A DNA stretch of 64,000 nt. It comes from Ideonella_A sp963843805 (lineage in GTDB: Bacteria; Pseudomonadota; Gammaproteobacteria; Burkholderiales; Burkholderiaceae_C). The translations under genes and the position numbers were made by a program. Below the pieces are notes generated by a model. That model made no database searches and was not told the DNA's origin. It saw only the letters and a list, made by a program, of their open reading frames with translations. Shown here piece by piece: positions 1 through 8,756 of the stretch; positions within the stretch are counted from its first letter, which is position 1; every line of letters starts with the position of its first letter. Where the stretch lies: the NCBI GenBank assembly GCA_963843805.1, contig CAWJLY010000006.1:1-64000 (forward strand), read 5' to 3'.

Positions 1-304
1 GGATCAGCAGCGAATCGCCTTCGCGGATGGCATCCTGGATGCGCGCGGTGCGCACGTCGACGCCTTCGCGAAAATAGTTGCGCGAGATCTCCTTGAACGG
101 CAGGAAACCGTGGCGATCTTCGCCGTAGTCGACAAAACAGGCTTCGAGCGAGGGCTCGACCCGGGTCACGACCGCCTTGTAGATATTGCCCTTGCGCTGT
201 TCGCGACCTTCGATCTCGGTCTCGAAATCGAGCAGTTTCTGGCCATCGACGATCGCCAGGCGACGCTCTTCGGCCTGCGTCGCATTGATCAGCATGCGTT
301 TCAT
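1..304 (-). CDS. rne: Ribonuclease E, N-terminal part (cut by window edge)
   Basis: The minus-strand frame encodes about 101 residues starting MKRMLINATQAEERRLAIV and running through a region ending near RNYFREGVDVRTARIQ. This is the conserved start of RNase E/G, including the beginning of the S1 RNA-binding domain (the stretch with EACFVDYG and HGFLPFKEIS). RNase E is the main endonuclease of mRNA turnover and rRNA/tRNA processing and scaffolds the degradosome. The start ATG (304-302) follows a good GAAGGAG ribosome binding site. The rest of the gene lies outside the window, so RNase E is preferred over RNase G on the long leader and the divergent rluC neighbour. Confidence 0.93.
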   Translation of the reverse strand, partial: MKRMLINATQAEERRLAIVDGQKLLDFETEIEGREQRKGNIYKAVVTRVEPSLEACFVDYGEDRHGFLPFKEISRNYFREGVDVRTARIQDAIREGDSLLI

Positions 305-948
305 GTGCACTCCTTCACATCGGCCCTTGTGAGCAGGGCCGGTTGTCTCAACAGCGCCACCGGAAAACCCGGAGGCGACGCTTCGATGCACGAGAAACGT
401 GGAGGAACCGGAAGGAATCGCCCTGGACCGCAGCAATGGGCTGGTCAGCAGACCAGCCGTTGCCGCAGCGTTGGCGCGCGCGTACTTGTGTTTTCAGCGG
501 CGGCCCAGCCACGGTTCAGCCGAAACGGCCGACGGTGGGCAGGCAGGTGGGGTTCGATGCGCAACTTTTCCGCGGCACCCGTGCGCCACACCGTGTCACA
601 GGCTGATGGCCCGAACAGTGTGCGCCGAAGGTGCAGCTGGGGAGGGAGGAGCGTCGACAACATCCGCTTGGATTCACTTGACGCAGGCGAAAGCGCGTTG
701 CAGTGGCGATGCCGAAGCGGCATTTGTAGCCACGCAGATCGTCTCCCGCCTGGAAGACCTTTTACTGAGGTTCGTTCTTGATTTTCTCTGCCATGCCGGG
801 CGATCGATCGCAGAGTCCCTGAAGGACCGTGCCGGTCGAAACCGCATCGACATGTTGCATCACCGGATAACCGGGCCTTGCCCGGCAGCCATGATGTCTC
901 CGCTTGTGCGACGTAAACTCTGAAAAATCAAACACTTACGGCAACAAC
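305..948. other. rne/rluC divergent intergenic region (rne leader)
   Basis: About 640 bases separate the divergent starts of rne and rluC. No convincing protein gene is present; several frames are open on both strands but they overlap one another and show no recognisable domain. In other proteobacteria this interval carries the long rne 5' leader, through which RNase E controls its own mRNA. The length here fits that arrangement. The inverted repeat at 439-458 is the clearest structure in it. Confidence 0.6.
439..458 (-). promoter_or_regulatory. Perfect 8-bp hairpin in the rne leader
   Basis: The bases ggctggtc (439-446) and gaccagcc (451-458) are perfect inverted repeats around a 4-base loop. 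In an rne transcript this would form a stable stem-loop about 135 bases upstream of the start codon. E. coli rne autoregulation uses leader hairpins, so a similar role is possible, but no sequence match to those hairpins is claimed. Confidence 0.4.
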
Positions 949-2067
949 GTGGCGCGACCGATTATACCGGCCAAACGATTACCAGTCGCCGCACCGCGCC
1001 GCGGGCCTGCGAGCGGGCGTCATCCTGCCGCCGCATCGGGCGAATCCAGACCCGCATCAAGCCCACCCGCCCCTACCGTCGCAGCGCCGAGCGTGCGGCA
1101 TTTGCGGGTTGACGAAGGCTCGGAGGGCCAGCGGCTCGACAATTATCTGGTCAAGCAGCTCAAAGGCGTTCCGAAGACTCATCTGTACCGGGTGATCCGC
1201 AGCGGCGAGGTCCGCGTCAACAAGGGGCGCGCCGCTGCCGATACGCGGCTGGCCATCGGTGACGATGTGCGGATCCCGCCGGTGCGCGTCGCCGCAGCGC
1301 ACGAAGTCGGCACAGCAGGCGATCCGCCAGCTCGTGAATTTCCGATCGTTTTCGAGGACGACTGCCTGCTCGCAATCGACAAGCCGGCCGGCGTTGCGGT
1401 CCATGGCGGCAGCGGCGTCAGTTTCGGGGTCATCGAGCAATTGCGCCAGGCGCGGCCGCTTGCACCGTTTCTCGAACTCGTTCACCGGCTCGACAAGGAA
1501 ACTTCCGGACTGCTGCTGATCGCCAAGAAGCGCTCGGCGCTGCTGGCGCTTCAGGAGCAGTTTCGTCAACGCAGCAGTGATGCGCCGATGGCCAAGATCT
1601 ACAGCGCCCTGGTGGTCGGCAATTGGCCAGCCAACCACAAGGTGATCGACCAGCCGCTGCACAAATACCTCGACGCCGCCGGCGAGCGCAGGGTTCGCGC
1701 GGTTGCCGCTGACAACACCGAGGGTCGGCGCTCGATCACGCTGGTTCGTCTGGCGCAGCAGTTGCCCGGGTTCAGCCTGCTCGAGGTGTCGCTGAAGACC
1801 GGGCGCACTCATCAGATCCGGGTTCATCTGGCTTCGGCCGGTCATGTGATCGCCGGTGACGACAAATATGGCGATTTTTTGCTGAACAAGGCACTGGCAC
1901 GCGGCACCGCCGTGCCGGGCTGCCGTTTCGATCGGATGTTCTTGCATGCGCACAAGCTGCGACTGACCCATCCGCGAAGTGGCGACGCGCTGGACTTGCA
2001 GGCAGCGCTGCCGGCCGAATGCGAGGTCTTGTTGCGCGCCCTCGCGGCGGCGACGGCGGCGCGCTGA
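949..2067 (+). CDS. rluC: 23S rRNA pseudouridine synthase RluC
   Basis: RluC makes pseudouridines in 23S rRNA (E. coli positions 955, 2504 and 2580). An S4 RNA-binding domain (VRHLRVDEGSEGQRLDNYL and onwards) is followed by the RluA-family catalytic motif HRLDKETSGLLLIAKK, whose aspartate is the nucleophile, and by the later TGRTHQIRVHLA motif. A GTG at 949 is chosen as start; an in-frame TTG at 904 would add 15 unlike residues. The N-terminal 45 or so residues are low-complexity, rich in Pro, Ala and Arg. Divergence from rne and the following HAD gene match the usual betaproteobacterial order. Confidence 0.93.
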   Translation: MARPIIPAKRLPVAAPRRGPASGRHPAAASGESRPASSPPAPTVAAPSVRHLRVDEGSEGQRLDNYLVKQLKGVPKTHLYRVIRSGEVRVNKGRAAADTRLAIGDDVRIPPVRVAAAHEVGTAGDPPAREFPIVFEDDCLLAIDKPAGVAVHGGSGVSFGVIEQLRQARPLAPFLELVHRLDKETSGLLLIAKKRSALLALQEQFRQRSSDAPMAKIYSALVVGNWPANHKVIDQPLHKYLDAAGERRVRAVAADNTEGRRSITLVRLAQQLPGFSLLEVSLKTGRTHQIRVHLASAGHVIAGDDKYGDFLLNKALARGTAVPGCRFDRMFLHAHKLRLTHPRSGDALDLQAALPAECEVLLRALAAATAAR

Positions 2068-2118
2068 CAATCGACGCTCCGGCAGCGCGCCCGCTGGCTC
2101 ACCCTTGCAGATTCCGAC

Positions 2119-2781
2119 ATGACCCGAGACCGCCGCTTCGATCTGATCGTCTTCGACTGGGACGGCACTCTTTATGACTCGACGGCGCTGATCACCCGAT
2201 GCATCCAGTCGGCCTGTGTCGATCTGGGCGAGCCGTCGCCGAGCGATCAGGATGCCAGCTACGTGATCGGCATGGGACTGATCGATGCCTTGAGCCATGC
2301 GGTGCCCGGCCTGCCGCGTGAACGCTACGGCGAACTCGGTGCACGTTATCGCCATCACTATGTCTTGCGGCAGCATGAGCTGAGCCTGTTCGCAGGTGCG
2401 CTGCCGCTGCTCGACAGGCTGAAGCAGCGCGGCCATCTGCTCGGCGTTGCAACGGGCAAATCTCGCAGTGGGCTCGATGAGGCATTGGCGAGCGCTCAGT
2501 TGCTGGGTGTGTTCGACGCCACCCGTACGGCAGACCAGACGGTGTCGAAGCCGCACCCGCAAATGTTGCTCGAACTGATGGATGAACTCGGCGTTCGCGC
2601 TGACCGTACGTTGATGATCGGCGACACCACCCACGATCTGCTTCTCGCATCGAATGCCGGGGCCGCCAGTGTGGGCGTCGGCTACGGCGCGCATGCGCAT
2701 ACCGGGTTTGCGGCGCACGGGCCGCTCTTTGTCGCCCATAGCGTGAAAGAACTGGGCGATTGGCTTGCCGTCCATGGATAG
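2119..2781 (+). CDS. HAD-superfamily hydrolase, Gph-like phosphatase
   Basis: A 220-residue HAD hydrolase of the phosphoglycolate phosphatase type. Motif I is FDWDGTLYDS near the N-terminus with the nucleophilic and acid/base aspartates, motif II is the threonine in GVATGKSRSG, and motifs III/IV lie in SKPHPQ and MIGDTTHDL. The cap is the alpha-helical subclass I type. The substrate cannot be read from the sequence; neighbours of this kind next to rluC are usually annotated only as HAD-IA phosphatases. The gene overlaps the start of the Rieske gene by 8 bases, which suggests translational coupling. Confidence 0.88.
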   Translation: MTRDRRFDLIVFDWDGTLYDSTALITRCIQSACVDLGEPSPSDQDASYVIGMGLIDALSHAVPGLPRERYGELGARYRHHYVLRQHELSLFAGALPLLDRLKQRGHLLGVATGKSRSGLDEALASAQLLGVFDATRTADQTVSKPHPQMLLELMDELGVRADRTLMIGDTTHDLLLASNAGAASVGVGYGAHAHTGFAAHGPLFVAHSVKELGDWLAVHG

Positions 2782-3169
2782 GCCGGCAGACGCCGTCTGG
2801 TTGTGCGCGTCGGCTCGACTGGTCGAGCGTGGGCTGGCCATGTTGTTCGAGGTGCGGCAATACGGCGCGCCGGTACGAGCTTTCGTGCTTCGACACGACG
2901 GCCGACTGGTGGCCTACCTGAACCGCTGCGCGCATGTGCCCGCCGAGATGGACTGGTTGCCAGGCGAGTTTCTCGACAGTGAGCGCAGCAGCATCATCTG
3001 CTCCATTCACGGTGCGACCTATCGGCCCCGTGATGGCGCCTGCATCGGCGGCCCGTGCGGGCGCGCCAATCTCACAGCGCTGCGTGTCGAGGAGATCGAT
3101 GCGCAGGTCTATTGGTATCCTTCCACCGCAATCCGGCCGGCAGTTCCGGCCCCTGAAAGTCAGCCATGA
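2774..3169 (+). CDS. Rieske [2Fe-2S] ferredoxin-like protein
   Basis: A small (about 131 residue) soluble protein with one Rieske domain. The cluster ligands are visible as Cys-x-His in NRCAHVPAEMDW and Cys-x2-His in IICSIHGATYRP. There is no oxygenase catalytic domain, so it resembles free-standing Rieske ferredoxins. ATG at 2774 is preferred over the TTG at 2765. It overlaps the HAD gene upstream and sppA downstream (ATGA), so these genes form one tight operon. Its redox partner is unknown. Confidence 0.85.
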   Translation: MDRPADAVWLCASARLVERGLAMLFEVRQYGAPVRAFVLRHDGRLVAYLNRCAHVPAEMDWLPGEFLDSERSSIICSIHGATYRPRDGACIGGPCGRANLTALRVEEIDAQVYWYPSTAIRPAVPAPESQP

Positions 3170-4182
3170 GTTCGTCCGATTCCTTTCCGCCCACCTCGCC
3201 GCCGAGCGATCGCCCCATCGGACCGACCGATGTGAACGAGCGCGCCGGGCCGCCGTCCTGGACCCGGATGGACAGCGTTGTCGAGCAGTTTGCCCGCGAT
3301 TACATCCGGGACCGACGCAGTGAGCGCCGCTGGCGGATTTTTTCGCGCCTGTTCTGGATGTTGCTGCTGCTGCTCGTTGTCTGGAGCGTGCTGGCCGCGC
3401 GCAACTTGGGGCCGACCCCGAGCGGGCGGCACACGGCCCTGGTCGAGGTACGCGGCGAAATCTCCGCGGATTCCGAGGCCAGTGCCGAACTGCTGGTCGG
3501 CGCATTGAAAAATGCCTTCGAGGACACCGGCTCGCAGGCGGTTGTGCTGCGCATCAATTCGCCCGGTGGCAGCCCGGTTCAAGCCGGCATCGTCAACGAC
3601 GAGATCCGTCGCCTGAAAGCCCTTCACAAGAAAAAAGTCTATGCCGTCGTCGAAGAGGTTTGTGCGTCGGGTGCCTACTACATTGCCGTGGCTGCCGACG
3701 AGATCTACACCGACAAGGCGAGCATCGTCGGCTCGATCGGCGTGTTGATGGACGGCTTCGGCTTTACCGAACTGATGGACAAGGTCGGCGTAGAACGCCG
3801 ATTGATCACCGCTGGAGCCAACAAGGCGATGAACGATCCGTTCACGCCGCAAAACGAGAAACAGCGGGCCTATCTGCAGAGCATGCTCGATCAGATTCAT
3901 CAGCAGTTCATCCGCGTCGTCAAGGAAGGCCGCGGAGATCGGCTGAAGATCACCGACGATACCTTCTCGGGCCTGTACTGGAACGGCGAGCAGGCCGTTG
4001 CGCTCGGCCTGGCCGACAAGATCGGCAACCTCGACTTTGTCGCCCGTGAAGTGGTCAAGGCTGAAGAAATCATCGACTACACCCCGCACGAGAATGTCGC
4101 TGAGCGCCTGGCGAAGCGGTTCGGCGCTTCGGTGGGCGCGGGCGCGGTGAAGGCGTTGCGGTCGATGGGCGGGCTCCGCTGA
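3166..4182 (+). CDS. sppA: Signal peptide peptidase SppA, short S49-family form
   Basis: A 338-residue membrane-anchored S49 serine protease that degrades cleaved signal peptides. A cytoplasmic N-terminus is followed by one membrane segment (about residues 60-77) and a periplasmic protease domain. The likely nucleophile is Ser168 in EEVCASGAYYIA, and the general base is probably Lys220 in TAGANKAMND. This 52-residue spacing matches the Ser-Lys dyad of the short bacterial SppA type. The domain occurs once, unlike the 67-kDa E. coli enzyme. The gene overlaps the Rieske gene by 4 bases and is the last of the rluC operon. Confidence 0.9.
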   Translation: MSSSDSFPPTSPPSDRPIGPTDVNERAGPPSWTRMDSVVEQFARDYIRDRRSERRWRIFSRLFWMLLLLLVVWSVLAARNLGPTPSGRHTALVEVRGEISADSEASAELLVGALKNAFEDTGSQAVVLRINSPGGSPVQAGIVNDEIRRLKALHKKKVYAVVEEVCASGAYYIAVAADEIYTDKASIVGSIGVLMDGFGFTELMDKVGVERRLITAGANKAMNDPFTPQNEKQRAYLQSMLDQIHQQFIRVVKEGRGDRLKITDDTFSGLYWNGEQAVALGLADKIGNLDFVAREVVKAEEIIDYTPHENVAERLAKRFGASVGAGAVKALRSMGGLR

Positions 4183-4230
4183 CGCTGTGGCACACCCGCA
4201 GCGCCGATGCGCAGGCAGCGCCATTCCCAT

Positions 4231-4890
4231 TCATCCTGCCTTCAGCATTCCCTTCGTCTCGATGAACGCAATGACCTCGTCGAGCCCCGCCAGCGTCTTC
4301 AGATTGCTCATCACGAACGGCCGCAGGCCATTCGGGCCGCTGCGCATGCGGATGGTGTCGCTGCGCATCACCTCCAGATCGGCACCGACGTAGGGCGCCA
4401 GATCGGTCTTGTTGATGACGAACAGATCACTGCGCGTGATGCCCGGCCCGCCTTTGCGCGGAATTTTCTCGCCGGCGGCCACGTCGATCACGTAGATCGT
4501 CAGGTCGGACAATTCGGGACTGAAGGTGGCGGCCAGGTTGTCGCCGCCGGATTCGATGAAGACGATGTCGGCATCGGGAAATTTCGCCAGCATGCGATCG
4601 ACGGCTTCGAGATTGATCGACGCATCCTCGCGGATCGCGGTATGCGGACAGCCCCCGGTTTCGACCCCGATGATTCGTTCGGCATCGAGCGCTCCGGCAA
4701 CCGTCAGCAGCCGCTGATCTTCCTTGGTGTAGATGTCGTTGGTGACCACGACCAGGTCGTAGCGGTCGCGCAGCGCCTTGCACAACATCTCGACCAAAGT
4801 CGTCTTGCCCGAGCCCACCGGGCCGCCGATTCCCACCCGCAGCGGCGGCAATCGCTTGGTGCGTCGAGCAATGTCGTGCAGTCGGTTCAT
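4231..4890 (-). CDS. ureG: Urease accessory GTPase UreG
   Basis: UreG (219 residues) is the SIMIBI-class GTPase that drives nickel insertion into urease. The P-loop is GIGGPVGSGKTTLVE near residue 20, the metal-binding Cys-Pro-His motif is in GVETGGCPHTAIRED, the switch/Mg region is IESGGDNLAATFS, and NKTDLAP is the guanine-specificity motif. ATG at 4890 is chosen because the protein begins MNRLHDIARRTKRLPPLRVG, with the usual UreG length. It is the last gene of a ureE-ureF-ureG operon and is convergent with sppA. Confidence 0.95.
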   Translation of the reverse strand: MNRLHDIARRTKRLPPLRVGIGGPVGSGKTTLVEMLCKALRDRYDLVVVTNDIYTKEDQRLLTVAGALDAERIIGVETGGCPHTAIREDASINLEAVDRMLAKFPDADIVFIESGGDNLAATFSPELSDLTIYVIDVAAGEKIPRKGGPGITRSDLFVINKTDLAPYVGADLEVMRSDTIRMRSGPNGLRPFVMSNLKTLAGLDEVIAFIETKGMLKAG

Positions 4891-4954
4891 GGTGGCGAGT
4901 CGGTTGGGAGATTGCGCGATTTCGAGCAGATTTGATGCCAGGAGCCGGTATTGC

Positions 4955-5647
4955 TCAGGAGCGGAAGAGGCGCGAGTACTGGGTTTCGTGGCGGGCCGAC
5001 AGGATCGCCAGCAGGGGCGCATGCGCTTGCCGGGCCGCCGGTGGCAGCGCGATGGCCTGTTCGATCGCGGCCGGAATCTGGTCGACCAGACGAGCGAGCA
5101 CCCGTTGCGCGGCCGCCTGGCCCAACGGCACGGCCTTGATTGCGGCTTGGGCCATGTTTTCGGCCCAGCTGAAAGCAAGTGCCTGCAGCGCCTGTCGGAC
5201 AGTCGCCCCGGCGAGTGCCGTAGCCAGCGCAAAGGCCAGTGGCCAGCTCGGGGCGGGACTCAAGCCGGCCAGTTGCGCAATCCGGCGATCGCCTGCATCG
5301 GCGTCATTGCGCAGCCACTGGAGGAGGGAGCGGCCGGTCTGCTCGGTCTGCAGGCGAAGTTCAGCCGACTCGCGGCTCTGCAGCACCCAGTCATTGAGCG
5401 GCGGCAGTGCAGGCCAGTCGTCGTTTTGCCAGGCATCGTGCGCAGCGGCCGCAACCGCCCAGTCGGCGCGCACCTGCGCCAGCCACATCTGATCGAGCAG
5501 CCATTGCGAAGCCTGCGTTTCATTGGTCACCAGCCCGTGTTCGACAGCGGACTCCAGGCCCTCCGAATAGCTGAAACCACCGACCGGCAGCGCCGGCGAT
5601 GCCAGCCACATCAGACGCAGCGACAGTGCGCCGCGGGAATCATTCAT
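4955..5647 (-). CDS. ureF: Urease accessory protein UreF
   Basis: UreF acts with UreG (and UreD in other species) as the GTPase regulator and nickel tunnel on apo-urease. Family features seen are the N-terminal LMWLASPALPVGGFSYSEGLE motif region, a conserved arginine-rich middle section and an all-helical composition, over about 230 residues. ATG at 5647 is preferred; an in-frame ATG at 5668 would add seven residues. The start overlaps the end of ureE by 8 bases, indicating coupled translation. A 64-base gap precedes ureG. Confidence 0.92.
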   Translation of the reverse strand: MNDSRGALSLRLMWLASPALPVGGFSYSEGLESAVEHGLVTNETQASQWLLDQMWLAQVRADWAVAAAAHDAWQNDDWPALPPLNDWVLQSRESAELRLQTEQTGRSLLQWLRNDADAGDRRIAQLAGLSPAPSWPLAFALATALAGATVRQALQALAFSWAENMAQAAIKAVPLGQAAAQRVLARLVDQIPAAIEQAIALPPAARQAHAPLLAILSARHETQYSRLFRS

Positions 5648-6179
5648 GGCGGTGGCCGGATGATCCATGGTGATGGCCGTGGTCAGGACCGTGACCATGC
5701 CCGTGTTCATGACCCTGTGCAGGCGATGCCGCATACGCACCCGACTCAGGTTCGAACGGCATGCACACGTCGCTGACGATCAGATGCATGCCGCGCAGCA
5801 TGTCGGCCAATACATGATCCGGTTCCAGCAACAGGCGATCGGTCTGCAATTCCAGCGCGATATGGCGGTTGCCCAGATGGTAGGCGGCGCGTAGCAGGTC
5901 GAATGGCGAGCCGTGCGCACTGCAATGGCGCACTTCCATCAGTGATTCGTCGGCAGCAATCACACTGAGCAACGAGCCGTCTTCGGCCACCAGCACATCG
6001 CCGCCGCGAACGACGCTGCCACGTGGCAGAAAGACACCGATTGGCCGGTCGAGACTGTCGCACGCCTCGAAGCGGCTTCGTTGGCGTTGGTCCCAGCTGA
6101 GCGTGACGGTGGCCGCCCGCCTGCGCAAAGCCGGCGCCAGTCCGCGTCCGCCGGCAAGACATTTGGTGATCGTCAACAT
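5640..6179 (-). CDS. ureE: Urease accessory nickel chaperone UreE with His-rich tail
   Basis: UreE (179 residues) binds nickel and hands it to the urease assembly complex. The N-terminal peptide-binding domain and the C-terminal metal domain with the conserved LGNRHIALEL histidine are both present. The last 25 or so residues are very His-rich (GHEHGHGHGPDHGHHHG), as in nickel-storing UreE forms. ATG at 6179 gives the family start MLTITKCL. The gene is divergent from exeA with only 65 bases between start codons, so the ureEFG promoter must lie in or overlap that short gap. Confidence 0.94.
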   Translation of the reverse strand: MLTITKCLAGGRGLAPALRRRAATVTLSWDQRQRSRFEACDSLDRPIGVFLPRGSVVRGGDVLVAEDGSLLSVIAADESLMEVRHCSAHGSPFDLLRAAYHLGNRHIALELQTDRLLLEPDHVLADMLRGMHLIVSDVCMPFEPESGAYAASPAQGHEHGHGHGPDHGHHHGSSGHRHE

Positions 6180-6244
6180 GGTCGTCAGTGTGCCATCGGT
6201 CGGCCAGCGGGATGGCTGAGCATCTGCGGGTATTCTTGTCGCCC

Positions 6245-8017
6245 ATGTACGTGCAGCACTTCGGCCTCGGGCACGAACCGTTTTCGATCGCGCCCGACCC
6301 CCGCTATCTGTATATGAGCGAGCGGCACCGGGAGGCGCTCGCTCATCTGACATACGGTCTCGATTCCGGCGGCGGCGTCGTCCTGCTGACCGGCGAGATC
6401 GGCGCCGGCAAGACGACGGTGTGTCGATGTTTCCTCGATCAGGTGCCTGTCGATTGCCGAATCGCCTATATCTTCAACCCGAAGCTGACGGTGACCGAGC
6501 TGCTGGCGTCGGTTTGCGACGAGTTCGGCGTCGAAGCGCCAGCGGGCGCCAGCCAAGCCACGGTAAAAACCTACCTCGATCCGCTGAACCGTTTTTTGCT
6601 CGACGCCCACGCGGCCGGCCGCAACAGCGTGCTGATGATCGACGAGGCGCAGCTGCTTTCGCCCGAGGTACTCGAGCAGCTGCGTCTGCTGACCAATCTG
6701 GAGACCAGCGAGCGCAAGCTGCTGCAGATCATTCTGGTCGGCCAGCCCGAGTTGCGCGACATGTTGGCGCAACCCGGTCTGGAGCAACTGGCGCAGCGGG
6801 TGGTGGCGCGATACCACCTTGGGGCATTGGACGAGGCCGATACGGGCCGTTATCTGCTGCACCGGCTGCAATTGGCCGGTCTGCACGGCCCCAGTCCGCT
6901 CGGCCCGGAATTGCTCCGCAGCATTCATCGGCACAGTGGCGGAATTCCGCGGCGCATCAACCGATTGTGCGACCGGGCGTTGCTCGGCGCGTATGGGCAG
7001 GGCTTGGCGGTCGTCGATCGAGCGACCTTGCGACAGGCAGCTGTTGAGGTCGAAGGCAAGCAAGCGCTGCCGCGCCGCGACCGCCCTTGGCGGGATGGTG
7101 ACTGGAAACGGTTTGCCGCCGGGATGGCGACGGGATCGGTTGTTTTTGCTGCCGGGCTGGTGGCCTGGCGCAATTGGGACGACCGACCGGTGGCAAAGCC
7201 GGTGGCAATCGCGCTGGCGACAGCAACGCCAGCCGTCACGGCGCGAAACCATGACGCGCCCGGCGAAGTGGTTTCGCAGCCCGCTGTCGGGCTGGCCGAG
7301 GTCGCCTCAGCGGCGGCTCAGGCGTCGCTTGATCGATCGCCGGGTGCCGCCACTTCGCAACCACCTGATGCGGCAGTCGACGCATCGCAGGCATCCCCGA
7401 TCGAGCTGAACGATCTGGTGAGCGCCTTGCGAGCGGTGCCGGTCGACGAGCAGGCCGCCTGGCGGGCCTTGGCCGGCGTCTGGGGGATCAAGCTCGGCTC
7501 GGGCGACGCCTGTCTGGCCGCTGCCCGTTTCCGCTTGGGCTGTTTCGAGAATCGCAGCGGCGGCATCGCCTTGGTACGTCAGCTGGCCCGGCCGGGCATC
7601 CTGTCGGTCAAGACTCGGCTGGCCGGCGAGCAACGTGTCCTGCTGGTCGGCGTCGATTCGCGGGCTGCCACGCTGCTGGTCGGCGGCCAGCCTCGCAATT
7701 TGTCTTTGATCGATCTGGCGTCGATCTGGAGGGGCGGATTCAGCACCTTCTGGCAGGTGCCCGAGCCGCTGCTTCGAGCGGCTCCCGGTGATGGCAGCGA
7801 ACCCTTGGCCGGGTGGCTCTCCGAGCGGCTGGCCAGCATCGACGGCGACCCGCCACGGCCGGATATCCGGCAGATCGACAACACATTGCGCGAACGCTTG
7901 TTGACCTTTCAGCGCGCCCAGGGTCTGGTGGCAGACGGCTTGCCCGGACCCATGACCCTGATGGCGTTGAACCGCGCAACCGGCGTCGCCGAGCCCCGCC
8001 TGGTCAGCGCTCGCTGA
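6245..8017 (+). CDS. exeA: ExeA/GspA-type AAA ATPase with peptidoglycan-binding domain
   Basis: A 590-residue inner-membrane protein of the ExeA family, which in Aeromonas works with ExeB to place the type II secretin through the peptidoglycan. The N-terminus (YVQHFGLGHEPFSIAPDPRY) is typical. Walker A is GEIGAGKTTV near residues 50-57 and Walker B is VLMIDEAQ near 129-136. A membrane segment lies near residues 288-307. The C-terminal 80 or so residues form a peptidoglycan_binding_1-like domain (NTLRERLLTFQRAQGLVADGLPG region). ATG at 6245 gives the canonical start. It is followed 7 bases later by gspB; no other type II secretion gene is in the window. Confidence 0.88.
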   Translation: MYVQHFGLGHEPFSIAPDPRYLYMSERHREALAHLTYGLDSGGGVVLLTGEIGAGKTTVCRCFLDQVPVDCRIAYIFNPKLTVTELLASVCDEFGVEAPAGASQATVKTYLDPLNRFLLDAHAAGRNSVLMIDEAQLLSPEVLEQLRLLTNLETSERKLLQIILVGQPELRDMLAQPGLEQLAQRVVARYHLGALDEADTGRYLLHRLQLAGLHGPSPLGPELLRSIHRHSGGIPRRINRLCDRALLGAYGQGLAVVDRATLRQAAVEVEGKQALPRRDRPWRDGDWKRFAAGMATGSVVFAAGLVAWRNWDDRPVAKPVAIALATATPAVTARNHDAPGEVVSQPAVGLAEVASAAAQASLDRSPGAATSQPPDAAVDASQASPIELNDLVSALRAVPVDEQAAWRALAGVWGIKLGSGDACLAAARFRLGCFENRSGGIALVRQLARPGILSVKTRLAGEQRVLLVGVDSRAATLLVGGQPRNLSLIDLASIWRGGFSTFWQVPEPLLRAAPGDGSEPLAGWLSERLASIDGDPPRPDIRQIDNTLRERLLTFQRAQGLVADGLPGPMTLMALNRATGVAEPRLVSAR

Positions 8018-8024
8018 ACTGCCC

Positions 8025-8753
8025 ATGTCACAGATTCTCGATGCCTTGCGCCGTGCCGAAGCCCAACGCTCGCGAGGCCGCGTCCCCGGTCTTCACCAGA
8101 CGGCGATCCCGTTGGCGCAGCCGTCCGCGCTGCCGAAGGCCGTGCAACGACGGCCTGGGACGATCTGGCTGGCGGCTTTGCTCGTTGTTGTAGCCGGCGT
8201 TGCTCTTTGGCTTCTGCTCGGACGGTCGATATCGACCCGCCCGCCGGCCGACTTGCCTGTCGCCGTGCGGTCTCGGGCGGATGCCATGGCCGATTCAAAA
8301 GACTCGATGACTGCAGAGATCGATCGAGGATTGCCGGGCCATCAATTCGCTGTCGAGCCGCCGCCTGCCTCGCCAAGTGATGTTGCCTTGCCCAGACAAG
8401 CCCAACTTCCCGAGCGCCGCAACGAAGTGAAGGAATCGACCAGCAAGCCGATGTCCGACAAGGCCCCGACGGGCGCAGCCGGTGCAGCGCTTGCACTGGT
8501 GAAACCTTCAAGCGAGGCAAAGACGGCAATTCCGAGTCGTCAGGACCTGGCTGCCGATGTCCAGCGAACCTTGCCGCAGATTGTTGTCAGCGGGTCGGTT
8601 TATTCAGCCGACCCGGCTCAGCGCATGTTGGTCGTCAACGGCGAGCTATGGCATGAGGGTGAACAGATACGGCCGGGGCTCGTGCTCGAACAAATCCGTC
8701 AGCGCGACGCCGTACTGCGTTACAACGGCCTTCGTTTTAGCGTCGGGCCTTGA
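8025..8753 (+). CDS. gspB: GspB/ExeB-type secretion assembly protein
   Basis: A 242-residue bitopic membrane protein. The start MSQILDALRRAEAQRSRG is typical of GspB. One membrane segment (about residues 46-66, LAALLVVVAGVALWLLLG) is followed by a low-complexity periplasmic linker rich in Pro, Ala and Ser. The C-terminal 60 residues contain the T2SSB signature (VVSGSVYSADPAQRMLVVNG and LRYNGLRFSV). It partners ExeA in secretin assembly. Its placement directly after exeA supports both calls. Confidence 0.87.
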   Translation: MSQILDALRRAEAQRSRGRVPGLHQTAIPLAQPSALPKAVQRRPGTIWLAALLVVVAGVALWLLLGRSISTRPPADLPVAVRSRADAMADSKDSMTAEIDRGLPGHQFAVEPPPASPSDVALPRQAQLPERRNEVKESTSKPMSDKAPTGAAGAALALVKPSSEAKTAIPSRQDLAADVQRTLPQIVVSGSVYSADPAQRMLVVNGELWHEGEQIRPGLVLEQIRQRDAVLRYNGLRFSVGP

Positions 8754-8756
8754 TGG

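Noticed and set aside
1057..2841. 594-residue minus-strand open frame
   Set aside because: Lies opposite rluC and the HAD phosphatase, which carry clear catalytic motifs.
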